64,000 bases of DNA from Opitutaceae bacterium (GCA_028691845.1 JAQUYL010000004.1:1-64000); one strand, 5' to 3'. Numbered from the stretch's first letter, positions 48,200 through 58,139 are shown. Notes: generated by a model from the letters alone, not told the origin. A program made the numbers and translations.

Positions 48200-48595
48200 A
48201 TGATCATTTCCGTCAACCGCGCCACCGGGCTGGCCGCCCTTTTCGGGGCCTCCGGCGTCCTACTGGGGGCGTTTGGCGCCCACGCCCTCAAGCCGCAGCT
48301 CGCTGACTATGGCACCGCCCCTCTCTGGCAGACCGCAGTGTTTTACCAATTGGTGCATGCCCTGGCTTTGTTCGTGGCCGGTGGCTGGCGCAGCCTCCAA
48401 GGGAAACCCCTGCGGTTCCTGGACGCCGTCACGGGATGCTGGACTCTTGGCATTGCAGGTTTCTCCGGCTCCCTTTACCTCCTCGCTTTGCGCGGCCCGC
48501 GCTGGCTTGGCCCGGTTACCCCGTTTGGCGGCCTGGCTTTTCTCGCCGGCTGGCTGCTTGTCCTGGCGGGGGTGTGGCGGAAATCCAGCGACTGA
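48200..48595 (+). CDS. DUF423 family small membrane protein
   Basis: The 131-residue protein has four hydrophobic segments and the DUF423 signatures GAFGAHALK near residue 23 and WQTAVFYQLVHALALF near residues 43-58. The GFSGSLYLLAL segment also matches. The family is widespread and its function is unknown. The next gene starts 18 bases downstream, so the two are likely co-transcribed. Confidence 0.88.
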   Translation: MIISVNRATGLAALFGASGVLLGAFGAHALKPQLADYGTAPLWQTAVFYQLVHALALFVAGGWRSLQGKPLRFLDAVTGCWTLGIAGFSGSLYLLALRGPRWLGPVTPFGGLAFLAGWLLVLAGVWRKSSD

Positions 48596-48613
48596 AGCCG
48601 GAATCCAGTCGCC

Positions 48614-50023
48614 ATGATACTGCCCGAACCACTCCAAGCCGCGTTGCGCGCGGTGCGAACCGCCGGTGGCCGGCCGCATCTCGTCGGGGGCTGCGTGCGC
48701 GACTGGCTGCTGGGATTGGTCCCGAAGGATTTCGATGTCGAAGTCTATGGAATGGGCTTCGAAGAACTAAGTCGCGCGCTTGCCCCGTTCGGCCCGACGG
48801 ATCTTGTCGGCAGGAGCTTTGGCGTCCTGAAAATCCATCTCGGGGGCAGCGAGTACGATTTTGGCCTGCCGCGCAGGGAATCCAAGACGGGCGCCGGACA
48901 TCGCGGTTTCGCGGTCGCCCCGGACCCCTCGCTCGACGAAGCCGCCGCCGCCGCCCGGCGCGATTTCACGATCAACGCCATAGCCTATGATCCGTTTGCC
49001 GGCCGTCTCATCGACCCGCATGGCGGCATCGATGACCTGCGGCGCAAAATATTACGGCACACAAGCGCAGCCTTCGTCGAGGATCCTCTCCGGGTATTGC
49101 GCGGCTTTCAGCTCGCCGCGCGTTTCGATCTCGCTCTAACCCAGGAAACCGCGGCCCTGTGCAGTTCCATCGCGGAGTCATTTCCCGAACTGCCCCATGA
49201 ACGCGTCTGGGGCGAATGGGACAAGTGGGCAACCAAATGCGTCGTGCCATCACGCGGGATCATCGTGCTCGAGGCAACTGGCTGGCTGGCACATTTCCCG
49301 GAGATTGCGGCCATGCGGGGGGTGCCGCAGGAGCCCGAATGGCACCCCGAGGGCGACGTGCTCACCCACACTCTGCATTGCCTGGACGCTCTGGTGACCC
49401 AACCGGCATGGGCGGCGGCGGATGCCCTCCGCCGCCGGGTCTGGATGTTCGCCACGCTGGCGCACGATTTTGGCAAGGCCACCACCACTCATCAGGCGGA
49501 ACACCGCGGCCGCCAGCGGTGGATCAGTCCGGGCCACGAAGCAGCCGGCGGTCCCCTGACCGAAACCTTCCTCCACCGCATCGGTGCCCCGCACGGATTG
49601 ATCGACCACGTGCGGCCGCTTGTCATGCTTCACCTCACGCACGAGCATGGCCGCACAAATTTCACCGACAACAGCGTGCGGCGCCTCGCCCGCAAACTCT
49701 GCCCCGCGACGCTCGACGACCTGATCGCCGTCATGCTCGCCGACCATTACGGCCGTCCGCCCCTGATAGCGGAGAAAACCATGGCGCGCATAGAGGAGTT
49801 GCGCCAGGCGGCGCAGCGCCTTGTGCTCGCCCGCGCCGCCCCCCGGCCCATCCTGCTCGGCCGGCATCTGCTCGCCGCCGGTTTGACATCCGGCCCCGCC
49901 TTCCGCCCGATCATCGATGCCGCGTTCGAGGCGCAACTCGATGGAGCCTTCCACGACGAGGCCGGTGCCCAGGCCTGGCTGCAGAAGCATCTGCACCAAC
50001 CGCCCGCCGCGCGGCCTTCCTAG
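48614..50023 (+). CDS. tRNA nucleotidyltransferase/poly(A) polymerase family protein with HD domain
   Basis: The 469-residue protein has the class II nucleotidyltransferase core (LVGGCVRDWLLGLVPKDFDVEVYG, metal ligands Asp39 and Asp41), RRDFTINAIAYDPFAGRLIDPHGG, and the RNA-binding VEDPLRVLRGFQLAARF. An HD domain follows (LAHDFGKATTTH). This is the architecture of CCA-adding or A-adding enzymes that finish tRNA 3' ends. All tRNAs seen here encode CCA, so its role may be repair. Specificity cannot be settled by eye. Confidence 0.88.
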   Translation: MILPEPLQAALRAVRTAGGRPHLVGGCVRDWLLGLVPKDFDVEVYGMGFEELSRALAPFGPTDLVGRSFGVLKIHLGGSEYDFGLPRRESKTGAGHRGFAVAPDPSLDEAAAAARRDFTINAIAYDPFAGRLIDPHGGIDDLRRKILRHTSAAFVEDPLRVLRGFQLAARFDLALTQETAALCSSIAESFPELPHERVWGEWDKWATKCVVPSRGIIVLEATGWLAHFPEIAAMRGVPQEPEWHPEGDVLTHTLHCLDALVTQPAWAAADALRRRVWMFATLAHDFGKATTTHQAEHRGRQRWISPGHEAAGGPLTETFLHRIGAPHGLIDHVRPLVMLHLTHEHGRTNFTDNSVRRLARKLCPATLDDLIAVMLADHYGRPPLIAEKTMARIEELRQAAQRLVLARAAPRPILLGRHLLAAGLTSGPAFRPIIDAAFEAQLDGAFHDEAGAQAWLQKHLHQPPAARPS

Positions 50024-50038
50024 GAGCAACCGCCCGCC

Positions 50039-52012
50039 ATGATCAAAGCCTTTCAATGGGACCTGGCGCGACAGGTCGAGCGTCCCGATTACCTGGCCAA
50101 ACTCCTGCCGCGCTACGCCGCATGGGGCTACGAGGAACTCTACCTACACCTAGAGGATGCGGTGGAGTATCCCAGCCTGCCGGGGGTGGCCCGGAGCGAT
50201 GCCTTCAGCCACCGACAATTCGGCCGGCTGGTTGAGAAGGCGGCCGACGCCGGCATCAGCACCGTGCCGATCGTGAATCTGCTCGGCCACACCCAGTATC
50301 TTCTCAATCATCCCTCCCTGCGGGACTTGAATGAATTGCGCGCGGCAGATGGCACGGCGCTGGCGCACGGACAAATCTGCCCGCTGCATCCGCGCACCCT
50401 CGAAATCGCCGAAATATTGCTGCGGGACATAGCCCCATTTTGCACAGCGAGCAAGGTCCACGTGGGCCTCGACGAATCATTTCACCTCGGGAAATGCCCG
50501 CGCTGCCGGGCAGAGATCGCCCGCGTCGGCCTCGCCGCCCATTTTGCCAGGCATGTGCAACGGCTGCACGGATTGTGCCGTCGGCTCGGCCTTCGCCTGG
50601 GCCTGTGGGCGGACATGCTCTATTTCGTGCCGGAGGCCATTCCCCTGCTTCCGCGAGATGTGACGGTCTACGACTGGTATTACTATCCGTTCGCCCGGCT
50701 GCCCCGGGTGGAGTTGTTCAATTTTGCCGAACGCGACCTCGCCACGCCGCTCCGGCGGCAAGGCATTGCCTATTACGGCTGCCCGATGAACAGCGGATTT
50801 CGCCACGAGCCGCTGCCGGTATTCGGCGAACGGCTGGCCAACCTCTCCTCGTGGTGGCGCCGGTGCAGGGAGGCGGAGGCCGAGGGATTTCTTGTCACCT
50901 CGTGGGAGCCCAACCGGTGCGGGCACGAAATGACCACGATCGTTGACGCGGCGGCGGCCGACCTCTGGCTGGAACCGTGCACGGATGACGCGACCGCGAT
51001 GCTCACGCGGGGGATTGAACGGGTCTTTGGCTCCCGGCACGCCCGCGAGGCGGCCCGCACCTTGCTGGCGGGGGATGAGCGTGCCTTCGCCGGTTACGCC
51101 CGCTGGCAGATCAATGACCGGTGGGACGTCTTTGCCGGCACCGAGGGAGTGGCGCCCTACGAACGCGAGGAAAGATATTTCAGCCGCGCGCACGCACGTT
51201 CCCATCAGGCGAAATGGCCGCCGCCGATCACCGCGTCGCTGGCGTTCAGGCGTTACCTGGCGGCACGCGATGTGTTTGTGCGCAGGGCCGCGCGCGGCGT
51301 GTTCCGCCTGCGACGGCACCTGGCCCGAGAGGAGAAGTTCGCGCATTACGTGACAAAGCTCCGGGAAGAGGCGGCGGATTTCGCCCGGGCACTGGCCGCC
51401 GGACGCCGGGCAGCGCGAGCGCTGTGGCGGCGCACCCGAAATCCCCAGGTGCGCGGGCAGAACGAGCAACTGGTCGATTTGGACGCACGGCGCCTGCGCA
51501 AATGGCGGTTGTGGCTGCGCCGCGCAACGCTGAATCCCTCCATTGTCTGGAACCGCACTCCGGTCTGCGGCTCCTGGCAGTTGCAGTTCATGGTGCACAA
51601 TTTCGCGCCGGCGGTGCAAAAAGTGGTGGTGGAACAGCAGCAGGCCGACGGCACGTGGCAGGAACTTGCCGGGCGGTTCACCATCGAGTTTCGCGCTCGG
51701 GCGGCGTGCCCTCGATGGAAGGGCAAACATGAATTCACCGTACCGATAAGGATGGGAAGCGGGCGTTCTCGTCCATCCAAGGAGAGCGGCGCGGCCGCCG
51801 CGCCTCCCGCAGCCAGGCTGCGCATTGCCGTGCGCGGTGTGGGACAGGTGGCGATCAGCCATGTGACCCTTACGGATGGAGTGGCCCTGCGACGCCCCGG
51901 CGACTGGCGTCCGACCCAAAGGAAAATCCTGGGGGATCCTGCGCCGTGCGCGGGACTCCCCTCCTTCAACACAGGGCAGAATTCCGGAGCGGTGAAGCTG
52001 GCGTTTTGTTGA
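50039..52012 (+). CDS. GH20-like glycoside hydrolase (beta-N-acetylhexosaminidase-like)
   Basis: The 657-residue protein begins with a TIM-barrel related to GH20. Seen are YLHLEDAVEYPSLPG, VPIVNLLGHTQYLL and the Asp145-Glu146 pair in KVHVGLDESFHLGKCPRC, which matches the GH20 catalytic pair. LGLWADMLYF and VTVYDWYYYPF follow. It is nearest in style to hexosaminidase D-type cytosolic enzymes. No signal peptide is visible. Residues about 330-480 are helical and Arg-rich; the last 150 are beta-rich, perhaps carbohydrate-binding. The likely substrate is a terminal N-acetylhexosamine. An AGGAG lies upstream. It starts 15 bases after the preceding gene. Confidence 0.7.
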   Translation: MIKAFQWDLARQVERPDYLAKLLPRYAAWGYEELYLHLEDAVEYPSLPGVARSDAFSHRQFGRLVEKAADAGISTVPIVNLLGHTQYLLNHPSLRDLNELRAADGTALAHGQICPLHPRTLEIAEILLRDIAPFCTASKVHVGLDESFHLGKCPRCRAEIARVGLAAHFARHVQRLHGLCRRLGLRLGLWADMLYFVPEAIPLLPRDVTVYDWYYYPFARLPRVELFNFAERDLATPLRRQGIAYYGCPMNSGFRHEPLPVFGERLANLSSWWRRCREAEAEGFLVTSWEPNRCGHEMTTIVDAAAADLWLEPCTDDATAMLTRGIERVFGSRHAREAARTLLAGDERAFAGYARWQINDRWDVFAGTEGVAPYEREERYFSRAHARSHQAKWPPPITASLAFRRYLAARDVFVRRAARGVFRLRRHLAREEKFAHYVTKLREEAADFARALAAGRRAARALWRRTRNPQVRGQNEQLVDLDARRLRKWRLWLRRATLNPSIVWNRTPVCGSWQLQFMVHNFAPAVQKVVVEQQQADGTWQELAGRFTIEFRARAACPRWKGKHEFTVPIRMGSGRSRPSKESGAAAAPPAARLRIAVRGVGQVAISHVTLTDGVALRRPGDWRPTQRKILGDPAPCAGLPSFNTGQNSGAVKLAFC

Positions 52013-52062
52013 GCCAGACGGCTTGCGGACACCCGGAGGCGGCTCAACCATTCTGCAGCTTA

Positions 52063-52095
52063 CAAAAAAAAGCGGCCCGGCAAAAGCCGGGCCGC
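52063..52095 (-). terminator. Rho-independent terminator of the TonB-dependent receptor gene
   Basis: In the minus direction GCGGCCCGGC and GCCGGGCCGC form a perfect 10-bp stem with a 4-base TTTT loop. A run of eight T follows. It lies 28 bases after the receptor stop. Confidence 0.9.
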
Positions 52096-52122
52096 CGAGA
52101 AAACCATCCAAGTCTGCCGAAA

Positions 52123-54987
52123 TCAGAACCGTTTCGACATTTCGACGAACCAGACGCGGCCACGGATATCGCCGATGGCGCGGTCATATTGATTCTCGAA
52201 GCTGGTGATGACGTAGGGCGGCTGCTCGTCGGTGAAGTTATTGACGCCAACGTTGAGCACCACGTCGATCTTCGGGATGCGATAACTCGCGCGAATGTCG
52301 TAGGTCTGGTAGGATTCAACAGACCGATTGTCGTACTCGTCTTCCTTGTACCCTCCGGCATAGTTATATCCAAGGCCCAAGGTATAATCCCGGTATTTCC
52401 AAGTCAGGCCGGAGGATCCCTTCCAATAGGGGAAGCCATAATTCTCCATCGCGGAGCCGCTACCCCAGTATTTGCCGAGGTAGTCAATCTTGCCCGCCCC
52501 CGGGAAATTCTCCATTTCGAAGGTCAGGACGCGGGTCCATGTGGTATCCCAGATGAATCTGCCAATGCTGGTGTCGAATTCGTAGTTGGCGAACAAGTCG
52601 ATGCCATCGGTGAGGCGCGTGCCGGTGTTGATGGGGCCGACGTTGCGCACCTGGTACAATGAACCATCAACGTTCATCTCCACCTGCGCCCCAAGGGGAT
52701 TTGCAGCACTGGGAGCGGCATTGGCACCAAACGGATTGCTCGCGCTGTCCGGTCCGTTGGCAAACCACTGGTTGACGATGTATTGGTCGCTCGTGAACGG
52801 AATGCTCGACTCCTTGATGCGGTAGTAATTCATGCCCACCGTCAGCCCCTTGGCCTTCTTGGGCGAGTAAACGATGCCGACCAGATAGCTGTCGGACTTT
52901 GCCGGCTTGAGCGCGGGGTTGCCCTGGAAGATCGAGCCTTCGGTCGCCTGGGTGCGGATATCAGTAACCGGATTATAGAGTTCGGTGTATGACTGGTATG
53001 GCGCACTCGGATCAAGATCGCCCATACTGGGGGCGACGAAGCCCTTTGCCCACGATCCGCGGATAGTCAATTCCCTGGCCATCGGCTCCCACCGGAAGGC
53101 GAGGCGGGGCTTCACACCGGTGCCACCGACGTCGGAAAACTTTTCATAACGGGCGGCCAGCGGCAGCGCGAGTGTCTTGGTGACAGGCACCTCCGTCTCG
53201 AAATAACCCGCGTTGATCCCGCGGGAGTAGCCGTACGCCGACTCAATGTTGAAGGGGAATATGGAGCCGGTCAGCAAGGACACGTCAGGCTGGTAGATAT
53301 CCCGGACAAGGCGGCGCTCGACGCCGACCACGGCCTTGAGCGGCCCGGCGGGCATATCGAACAATTCACCCCTGACCGTCGCGTCGATCTGGCGCATCCG
53401 CTGGTGTTCGATGGAGGAGGCCGATCCTTTGAATGTATCTATAAGGCTGCCGGGGTTCACCGGCGAAACCATGCTCATCACCGGCGTGACACCGTAGGGA
53501 TTGAAGGCGCCGCCAGCCGTCCCGTCGTTCAAGGCCGCATCGTAGACCGAGGCATAGACACCACCAGTCTGGACACTCTTGAGGCTCCACAGGTCGTTCA
53601 TGACGGCGACCTCAAAGTCCCAGCCTTGGGCAATCTCACCCTTGAGTCCGGCCACGATGCGGGTCTCCTCGAACTCGTTGTAGGTGATGCGCGGGCCCAG
53701 TTCCGCGGGGCGGTAACTGTAGGAGAAGTTCCGGTCGGCCGCGGCGGCAGCGGGGAATACCTGGTTATACCAGTAGTTGGTGGCCCCCATCGCGAAGCCA
53801 CTCAATGGCGACGGTGCCAGGTTGTTTTCGCTCTGGTTGCGGGACACGACGATGTCGGTGAACATCTTGATCTTTTCCGTGAGCTTGGAATTTGTATTGA
53901 GAGTCAATCCCATGCGCTCGGACGGACGCACTGCCAGAGTGTAATAGCCGTAGGGGAACCCGGGATTGAGGCCGGGCATCAGCGTGGCGTTGCCGCCGTA
54001 GAGAACGGGCGAATTCGTGCCAAGGATGGCGTTCAACCGGGCTTCTTCAGCATTACGCGCGTTGTTGCGGGCCGTAGCCGACATCGTATTGGGCACGGTG
54101 AGGAACACCGCCGGATTGAACGCCGATGGAATCTGCGAAGCCGACGTCAGTCCGGTGGCTTTGGCCGGGTTCACATACCAACGCAGGGGCACGAGAAGAT
54201 TGCCCGCGGCGGCTGCGGCGGCCGTTTCCGCCGACGACGCCCTGGGAGTGAACAGACCGGGATTCGATGTACCCGAGACGCTGTCGCCCGAGGGCGTGCT
54301 GACGGAACGATCCGTGCTAAACTGCGAGTTCGACTGACTGGCCTCAAAGGACACCGTGAACGTAGTGTTGAGGACCTTGCCGCCGGTAACCATCGTATAG
54401 CGCTGTTCGCTGATGTCGGTCTTGGTCGTGTTGGCGAACCGGGCCGTAACCTCGGCTCCCTGATAGTCCTTTTTCAGGATGAAATTCACCACGCCGGCCA
54501 CCGCGTCAGTGCCGTAAATGGCCGAGGCGCCGTCGTTGAGGATTTCCACTCTTTCCACCGCCGCCTTGGGAATCAGGTTGAGATCCGCATTGGTGCGGCG
54601 GCCGTTGACGAGGAACAGCGTGCGGCTGAGCGGGAGATCGCGCAGCGAAACCAAGGTCTCGCCGCTGCCGCCGTTGCCGAATCCCTCGTTGACGGTGCCG
54701 ATGCCTCCGCCGAATTGCGGCAGCTTTTTGCGGAGCATCTCACCCACGTTACTATAGCCTTGGAGAATAACATCGTCCATCTTGTAGAGGGACACGGAGA
54801 GAGCGCCCTCGACGGTCGCTCCGGACAGACGAGTGCCGGTGACTTCCACCTTCTCCAGCGTTACTGTCCCATCTGTTTTGTCAGACGAGGTCGTCGTCTG
54901 GGCATTTGCCACAATCGGGATGCTGACGCCAAAGCCCGCCATGAAGGCAAGCGGGATAGCAAACTTCCTGTAGGAGTATAGCTTCAT
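52123..54987 (-). CDS. TonB-dependent outer-membrane receptor
   Basis: The 954-residue protein has a signal peptide (cleavage near ANAQ, residue 29), a TonB-box-like stretch (TLEKVEVTGTRL) and a plug domain with VNGRRTNADLNLIPKAAVERVEIL and DGASAIYGTDAVAGVVNFI. A long barrel ends GRVWFVEMSKRF. Such receptors import large nutrients using TonB energy. The sequence style is that of carbohydrate/oligomer receptors common in Opitutaceae, but no partner genes define the cargo. The GH20-like gene is convergent and might act on related glycans. A strong terminator follows. Confidence 0.92.
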   Translation of the reverse strand: MKLYSYRKFAIPLAFMAGFGVSIPIVANAQTTTSSDKTDGTVTLEKVEVTGTRLSGATVEGALSVSLYKMDDVILQGYSNVGEMLRKKLPQFGGGIGTVNEGFGNGGSGETLVSLRDLPLSRTLFLVNGRRTNADLNLIPKAAVERVEILNDGASAIYGTDAVAGVVNFILKKDYQGAEVTARFANTTKTDISEQRYTMVTGGKVLNTTFTVSFEASQSNSQFSTDRSVSTPSGDSVSGTSNPGLFTPRASSAETAAAAAAGNLLVPLRWYVNPAKATGLTSASQIPSAFNPAVFLTVPNTMSATARNNARNAEEARLNAILGTNSPVLYGGNATLMPGLNPGFPYGYYTLAVRPSERMGLTLNTNSKLTEKIKMFTDIVVSRNQSENNLAPSPLSGFAMGATNYWYNQVFPAAAAADRNFSYSYRPAELGPRITYNEFEETRIVAGLKGEIAQGWDFEVAVMNDLWSLKSVQTGGVYASVYDAALNDGTAGGAFNPYGVTPVMSMVSPVNPGSLIDTFKGSASSIEHQRMRQIDATVRGELFDMPAGPLKAVVGVERRLVRDIYQPDVSLLTGSIFPFNIESAYGYSRGINAGYFETEVPVTKTLALPLAARYEKFSDVGGTGVKPRLAFRWEPMARELTIRGSWAKGFVAPSMGDLDPSAPYQSYTELYNPVTDIRTQATEGSIFQGNPALKPAKSDSYLVGIVYSPKKAKGLTVGMNYYRIKESSIPFTSDQYIVNQWFANGPDSASNPFGANAAPSAANPLGAQVEMNVDGSLYQVRNVGPINTGTRLTDGIDLFANYEFDTSIGRFIWDTTWTRVLTFEMENFPGAGKIDYLGKYWGSGSAMENYGFPYWKGSSGLTWKYRDYTLGLGYNYAGGYKEDEYDNRSVESYQTYDIRASYRIPKIDVVLNVGVNNFTDEQPPYVITSFENQYDRAIGDIRGRVWFVEMSKRF

Positions 54988-55210
54988 ATATTCGGTTGGG
55001 GTTGTGTTGTGTCAGGTTCAACAATAAACGGTTGGACCTCTGTATAGTTAGCTCGGTTGAAAGGAATACATATGAGCCCCTAAAACACAACCAATTTTTA
55101 CATTCTTGATTTGGGGGATCATCGGTTTTTTGGGGGGCACCCAAATGACAGGGGGCCGCAAGGCTTTCATGAGCACGCGGGCATTTCCGCATTTACACAG
55201 CACAATTATC

Positions 55211-55385
55211 CCAGCGCAATGGAACCACCGAGCAGAGAGCACAGAGGGGAGGCGCGAGGGGAAAGGATCAGTGGGTCTTGGCCGCGAAGGGGTGCAGGAG
55301 GCGCAAGGATGTATGATGGGCACGTCCAAGTATTTCACTCTCTGGCCCCGTGCTTTGTGGTTCATATCCAACTGCGGAATTCAGG
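55211..55385 (-). repeat. Dispersed intergenic repeat, copy 7 (reverse orientation)
   Basis: Read on the minus strand, it starts with the family head (CCTGAATTCCGCAGTTGG, then ATATGAACCAC). It continues with the ATACATCCTTGCGCC block and ends GGTGGTTCCATTGCGC. The ends GAACCAC and GTGGTTC are exact inverted repeats. It lies in the 992-base gap between the receptor and the lipid cluster; bases 54988-55210 hold the receptor promoter and no gene. Confidence 0.8.
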
Positions 55386-55979
55386 ATTATCGCCATTTTA
55401 CCGCAACAACCTGTATCGAATCCGGAGGTCGACATGCCAACCGACGGTTGTTTGCCAGGCCACAAAGACGGAGCTCTGCCGGCGCGCGCACTGAGCGGCT
55501 CTTTTTCGTTCGTCCCGATTGCGGAAGAACCGCCTTCATAAATCAGGCTGTCGACGGGCGCCATAAAGCACAGCCGAGCGTTTCCCCTCGCAATGTTTCC
55601 CAAGGGCCAATGCCCTTCCATCCCCGGGGTTAGATCGCCCTCCACCCGGATTCACCCCATGCCTGCATTCCACCTCGGCAGACAAGGGCACGTCTGTTTT
55701 CTCTACATCGCCCAAGCACATCAGGTGCTTCACAGCATCCCGGCGCCGTCGAACTGTCATTGCGTCACCCGGGCATATCCGTCGAGGTCGCCGCCACAGG
55801 AGAAGGCGTCCTCAACCACGCGCAGACCGTGGTTAACCGGCCGGACGGTGCACCGGTCACATGGCGGATCCTCGGTCCGCGGGCACATGCCCAATTGGAC
55901 TGGGACGGTTGTTAAGCGTTGCACTCGGATTGAGGATATTTCGAATGGGCCTTCTTCGCCGGGAAGACCCGGCGCGATC
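55386..55979. other. Gene-poor region before the lipid cluster
   Basis: No supported gene. A plus-strand stretch ending at the TAA at 55913-55915 reads protein-like (VEVAATGEGVLNHAQTVV and NRPDGAPVTWRILGP) but has no start codon in a suitable place and no family I recognise. It may be a gene fragment or chance. The promoter of the cluster should lie in the last 100 bases. Confidence 0.4.
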
Positions 55980-57134
55980 ATGAAAAGAACAACGATGGAT
56001 CATCCGACCGGACTGGTGGCGCTGACGCTGCCCATGCCGGATGCGCTGGCGGTCTGGGGGCTTCCCCCGGCGGAGCGCGTCCGTCGGGAACTTGCGCCGA
56101 TGCGAGTGCCGGTGATGGAGGGGATGGAGCTTCCCGCTGGGGCGGCGGCCTGGCTGCTGCTGCGCGGTGACGCGATTTTCCACCATTCCGTACTGCGAGG
56201 AATGATTGACCACCCCGACATCGCCCTGACGGACGAGGCCGGGCGACCGCTCGCCGCCCATGTCAGCGGGCAACGGAGCCCGGGCGAACGCCAGGCCGCA
56301 CTGGCCTGGCTGCGGGAGGAAGGCGAGTCGCCGGCCGGTCTGCGCCGGGTGCGACCCGCCGATGTGGCCAGTCTTTACAACGCGAGACTGCGGCGGCGCG
56401 ACGATCCCTATGCGTTGCGCGTGAGCCGCGAGAACCTCGCCGCGATCGAGAAGCGCCTCTTTCTGGCAACCTACAAGGGGGTGACCGATCTGGTGACCAA
56501 ATATTGGTGGCCGGTGCCGGCCCGGATCGCAACCGGCTGGTGCGTGCAACTGGGGCTGACGCCGAATTTCGTCACGACCGTCAGCGGCGTGCTGGCGGCA
56601 GCAGTCTGTTTCCTGTTTGCCGACGGACTGTACGGGCTCGGACTGGCGCTGGGCTGGGTGATGACGTTTCTCGACACCGTCGATGGCAAGCTCGCGCGGG
56701 TGACGCTCACGTCCTCGAAATTTGGCGACCTGCTCGATCACGGCATCGATCTCGTGCATCCCCTGGCCTGGTACTACACTTGGGGCATGGGCCTGGCGAG
56801 AGGCGGGGAGCACTTCCCACCGCTCATGTGGATTCTCTTCGGCAGCTATATCGCCGGACGGTTGTGCGAGGGTTATTTCGCGCGGCGCTTTGGTTTTCAT
56901 CTCCACGTGTGGCGAAGATTCGATTCCGCCTTCCGGCTGGTGCTGGCGCGGCGGAATCCGAACATGATCATTTTGACCCTGGCCTGGGCGGCGGGCCGGC
57001 CGGATACCGGTCTGTGGCTGGTCGCCGCCTGGACTGCGGTGACCCTGGCGGTGCATTTGGTCCAGGTGACCCAATCGGTGGTGGCGGCACGCCGCGGGCC
57101 GGTGCGTTCCTGGCTGGAGTTGACTCCCGGATGA
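55980..57134 (+). CDS. CDP-alcohol phosphatidyltransferase with an unassigned N-terminal domain
   Basis: The 384-residue protein has a C-terminal membrane enzyme of the CDP-alcohol phosphotransferase family. Its signature is complete: Asp232, Asp235-Gly236, Ala239-Arg240, Gly249, Asp253 and Asp257 (DTVDGKLAR and FGDLLDHGID). Several membrane segments surround and follow it. Such enzymes move a phospho-lipid from a CDP-lipid onto an alcohol, or a phospho-alcohol onto a lipid. Residues 1-175 are a soluble domain without a nucleotidyltransferase GxG motif that I can recognise, although bifunctional inositol-phosphate cytidylyltransferase fusions are known in the family. The stop overlaps the next start by 4 bases. 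Confidence 0.85.
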   Translation: MKRTTMDHPTGLVALTLPMPDALAVWGLPPAERVRRELAPMRVPVMEGMELPAGAAAWLLLRGDAIFHHSVLRGMIDHPDIALTDEAGRPLAAHVSGQRSPGERQAALAWLREEGESPAGLRRVRPADVASLYNARLRRRDDPYALRVSRENLAAIEKRLFLATYKGVTDLVTKYWWPVPARIATGWCVQLGLTPNFVTTVSGVLAAAVCFLFADGLYGLGLALGWVMTFLDTVDGKLARVTLTSSKFGDLLDHGIDLVHPLAWYYTWGMGLARGGEHFPPLMWILFGSYIAGRLCEGYFARRFGFHLHVWRRFDSAFRLVLARRNPNMIILTLAWAAGRPDTGLWLVAAWTAVTLAVHLVQVTQSVVAARRGPVRSWLELTPG

Positions 57135-58099
57135 GCCACAGGAATCCATCCATGAAACTGGCGCTGATCCACAATCCGCAAGGCGGCTACAACCGCCGGC
57201 ATGGCCCGGTTGTGCCGGCACTGGCCCGGCAAGCCGGCATCCCGTGCTGGGAACTTATCCGGCCCGGCGATGCGGCAGCGGCGATGCCAGCGATCGCTCA
57301 GAGCCGGCCGGACCTGCTGATCGTCAATGGTGGCGACAGCACGGTGGATTCGGTGATAGCCAGCCTGCGGCAAGCGGCGAACTTTGAGACCGAACCGATG
57401 CTCGCGCTGCTGCCGGGCGGAACCACCAACATGATTGCCCGTGACGTGGGGCTCGATGGTCCGCCGGAGAGGGCCCTGCGCCGTTTGCTTTCCGCGATCG
57501 CGGCAGGCACGCCCGGGATGCGCGTGGACCGGGCGCCTCTGATGGTGCGGAGGGCGGATGGATCGGCGGATCTTCACGGGTTTTTCCTCGGTGGCGGGGC
57601 GTTGCCCTGCATGCTGCGGAAGGTGCAGCAGGGGCTGCATGCCCGCGGCTTCGTGGGCCGGGGCGGGGAGACGATGGCGCTGCTGCAGGCCACCGGCCGG
57701 ATGTTGTTCGGCGATATCCGCCGGGATCCTCTGCTGGCCCCCCGGCTTCTGGGCTGGACGGCGGATCGGGCGGCGAAGGAAAGTGAACCGGTAGTGTTGT
57801 ATTTTGTCACCACGCTCGATCGGCTGGTGCTGGGCATCAATTCGTCCAGGCCGGCACCGAGCCTGCGGTTCCTCGCGCTGCGTCATCCTTATCGCAATAT
57901 CATGGGGTCGGTGGCCTCTCTGCTGCGCCGGAAACCCTTCGCTGCGCTCGGCCGAAACTTCGTTTTCCGGGAGAGCCGAAGTCTGACCCTCAACCTCGAA
58001 GGCGAAGCGGTGTTGGACGGAGAGATGGTTCCACTGGCATCCGGCCCGGTGACCCTCGGGCTGGAGCTGGCCAAGCCGTTCACATTTTGGCGAATCTAG
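57131..58099 (+). CDS. Diacylglycerol kinase family lipid kinase
   Basis: The 322-residue protein has the DAGK catalytic pattern: IHNPQGGYNRRH at the start, VNGGDSTVDSVIASL for the ATP loop and ALLPGGTTNMIARDVG. A C-terminal beta-rich half follows, with NLEGEAVLDGEMVPL. The GGDGT motif is GGDST here. Members phosphorylate diacylglycerol, sphingosine-like or ceramide-like lipids. It is translationally coupled to the CDP-alcohol enzyme and precedes a Tam41-like gene. That suggests it makes the phospholipid that is then activated with CTP. Whether the substrate is diacylglycerol or ceramide is open. Confidence 0.85.
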   Translation: MSHRNPSMKLALIHNPQGGYNRRHGPVVPALARQAGIPCWELIRPGDAAAAMPAIAQSRPDLLIVNGGDSTVDSVIASLRQAANFETEPMLALLPGGTTNMIARDVGLDGPPERALRRLLSAIAAGTPGMRVDRAPLMVRRADGSADLHGFFLGGGALPCMLRKVQQGLHARGFVGRGGETMALLQATGRMLFGDIRRDPLLAPRLLGWTADRAAKESEPVVLYFVTTLDRLVLGINSSRPAPSLRFLALRHPYRNIMGSVASLLRRKPFAALGRNFVFRESRSLTLNLEGEAVLDGEMVPLASGPVTLGLELAKPFTFWRI

Positions 58100-58139
58100 G
58101 CTTGCTCCCGGCACGCTCTGGACCGCTTGTTTTTCGGGA

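Noticed and set aside
53404..54981. 525-codon open frame on the plus strand
   Set aside because: It is antisense to the TonB-dependent receptor plug and barrel, which is unambiguous.
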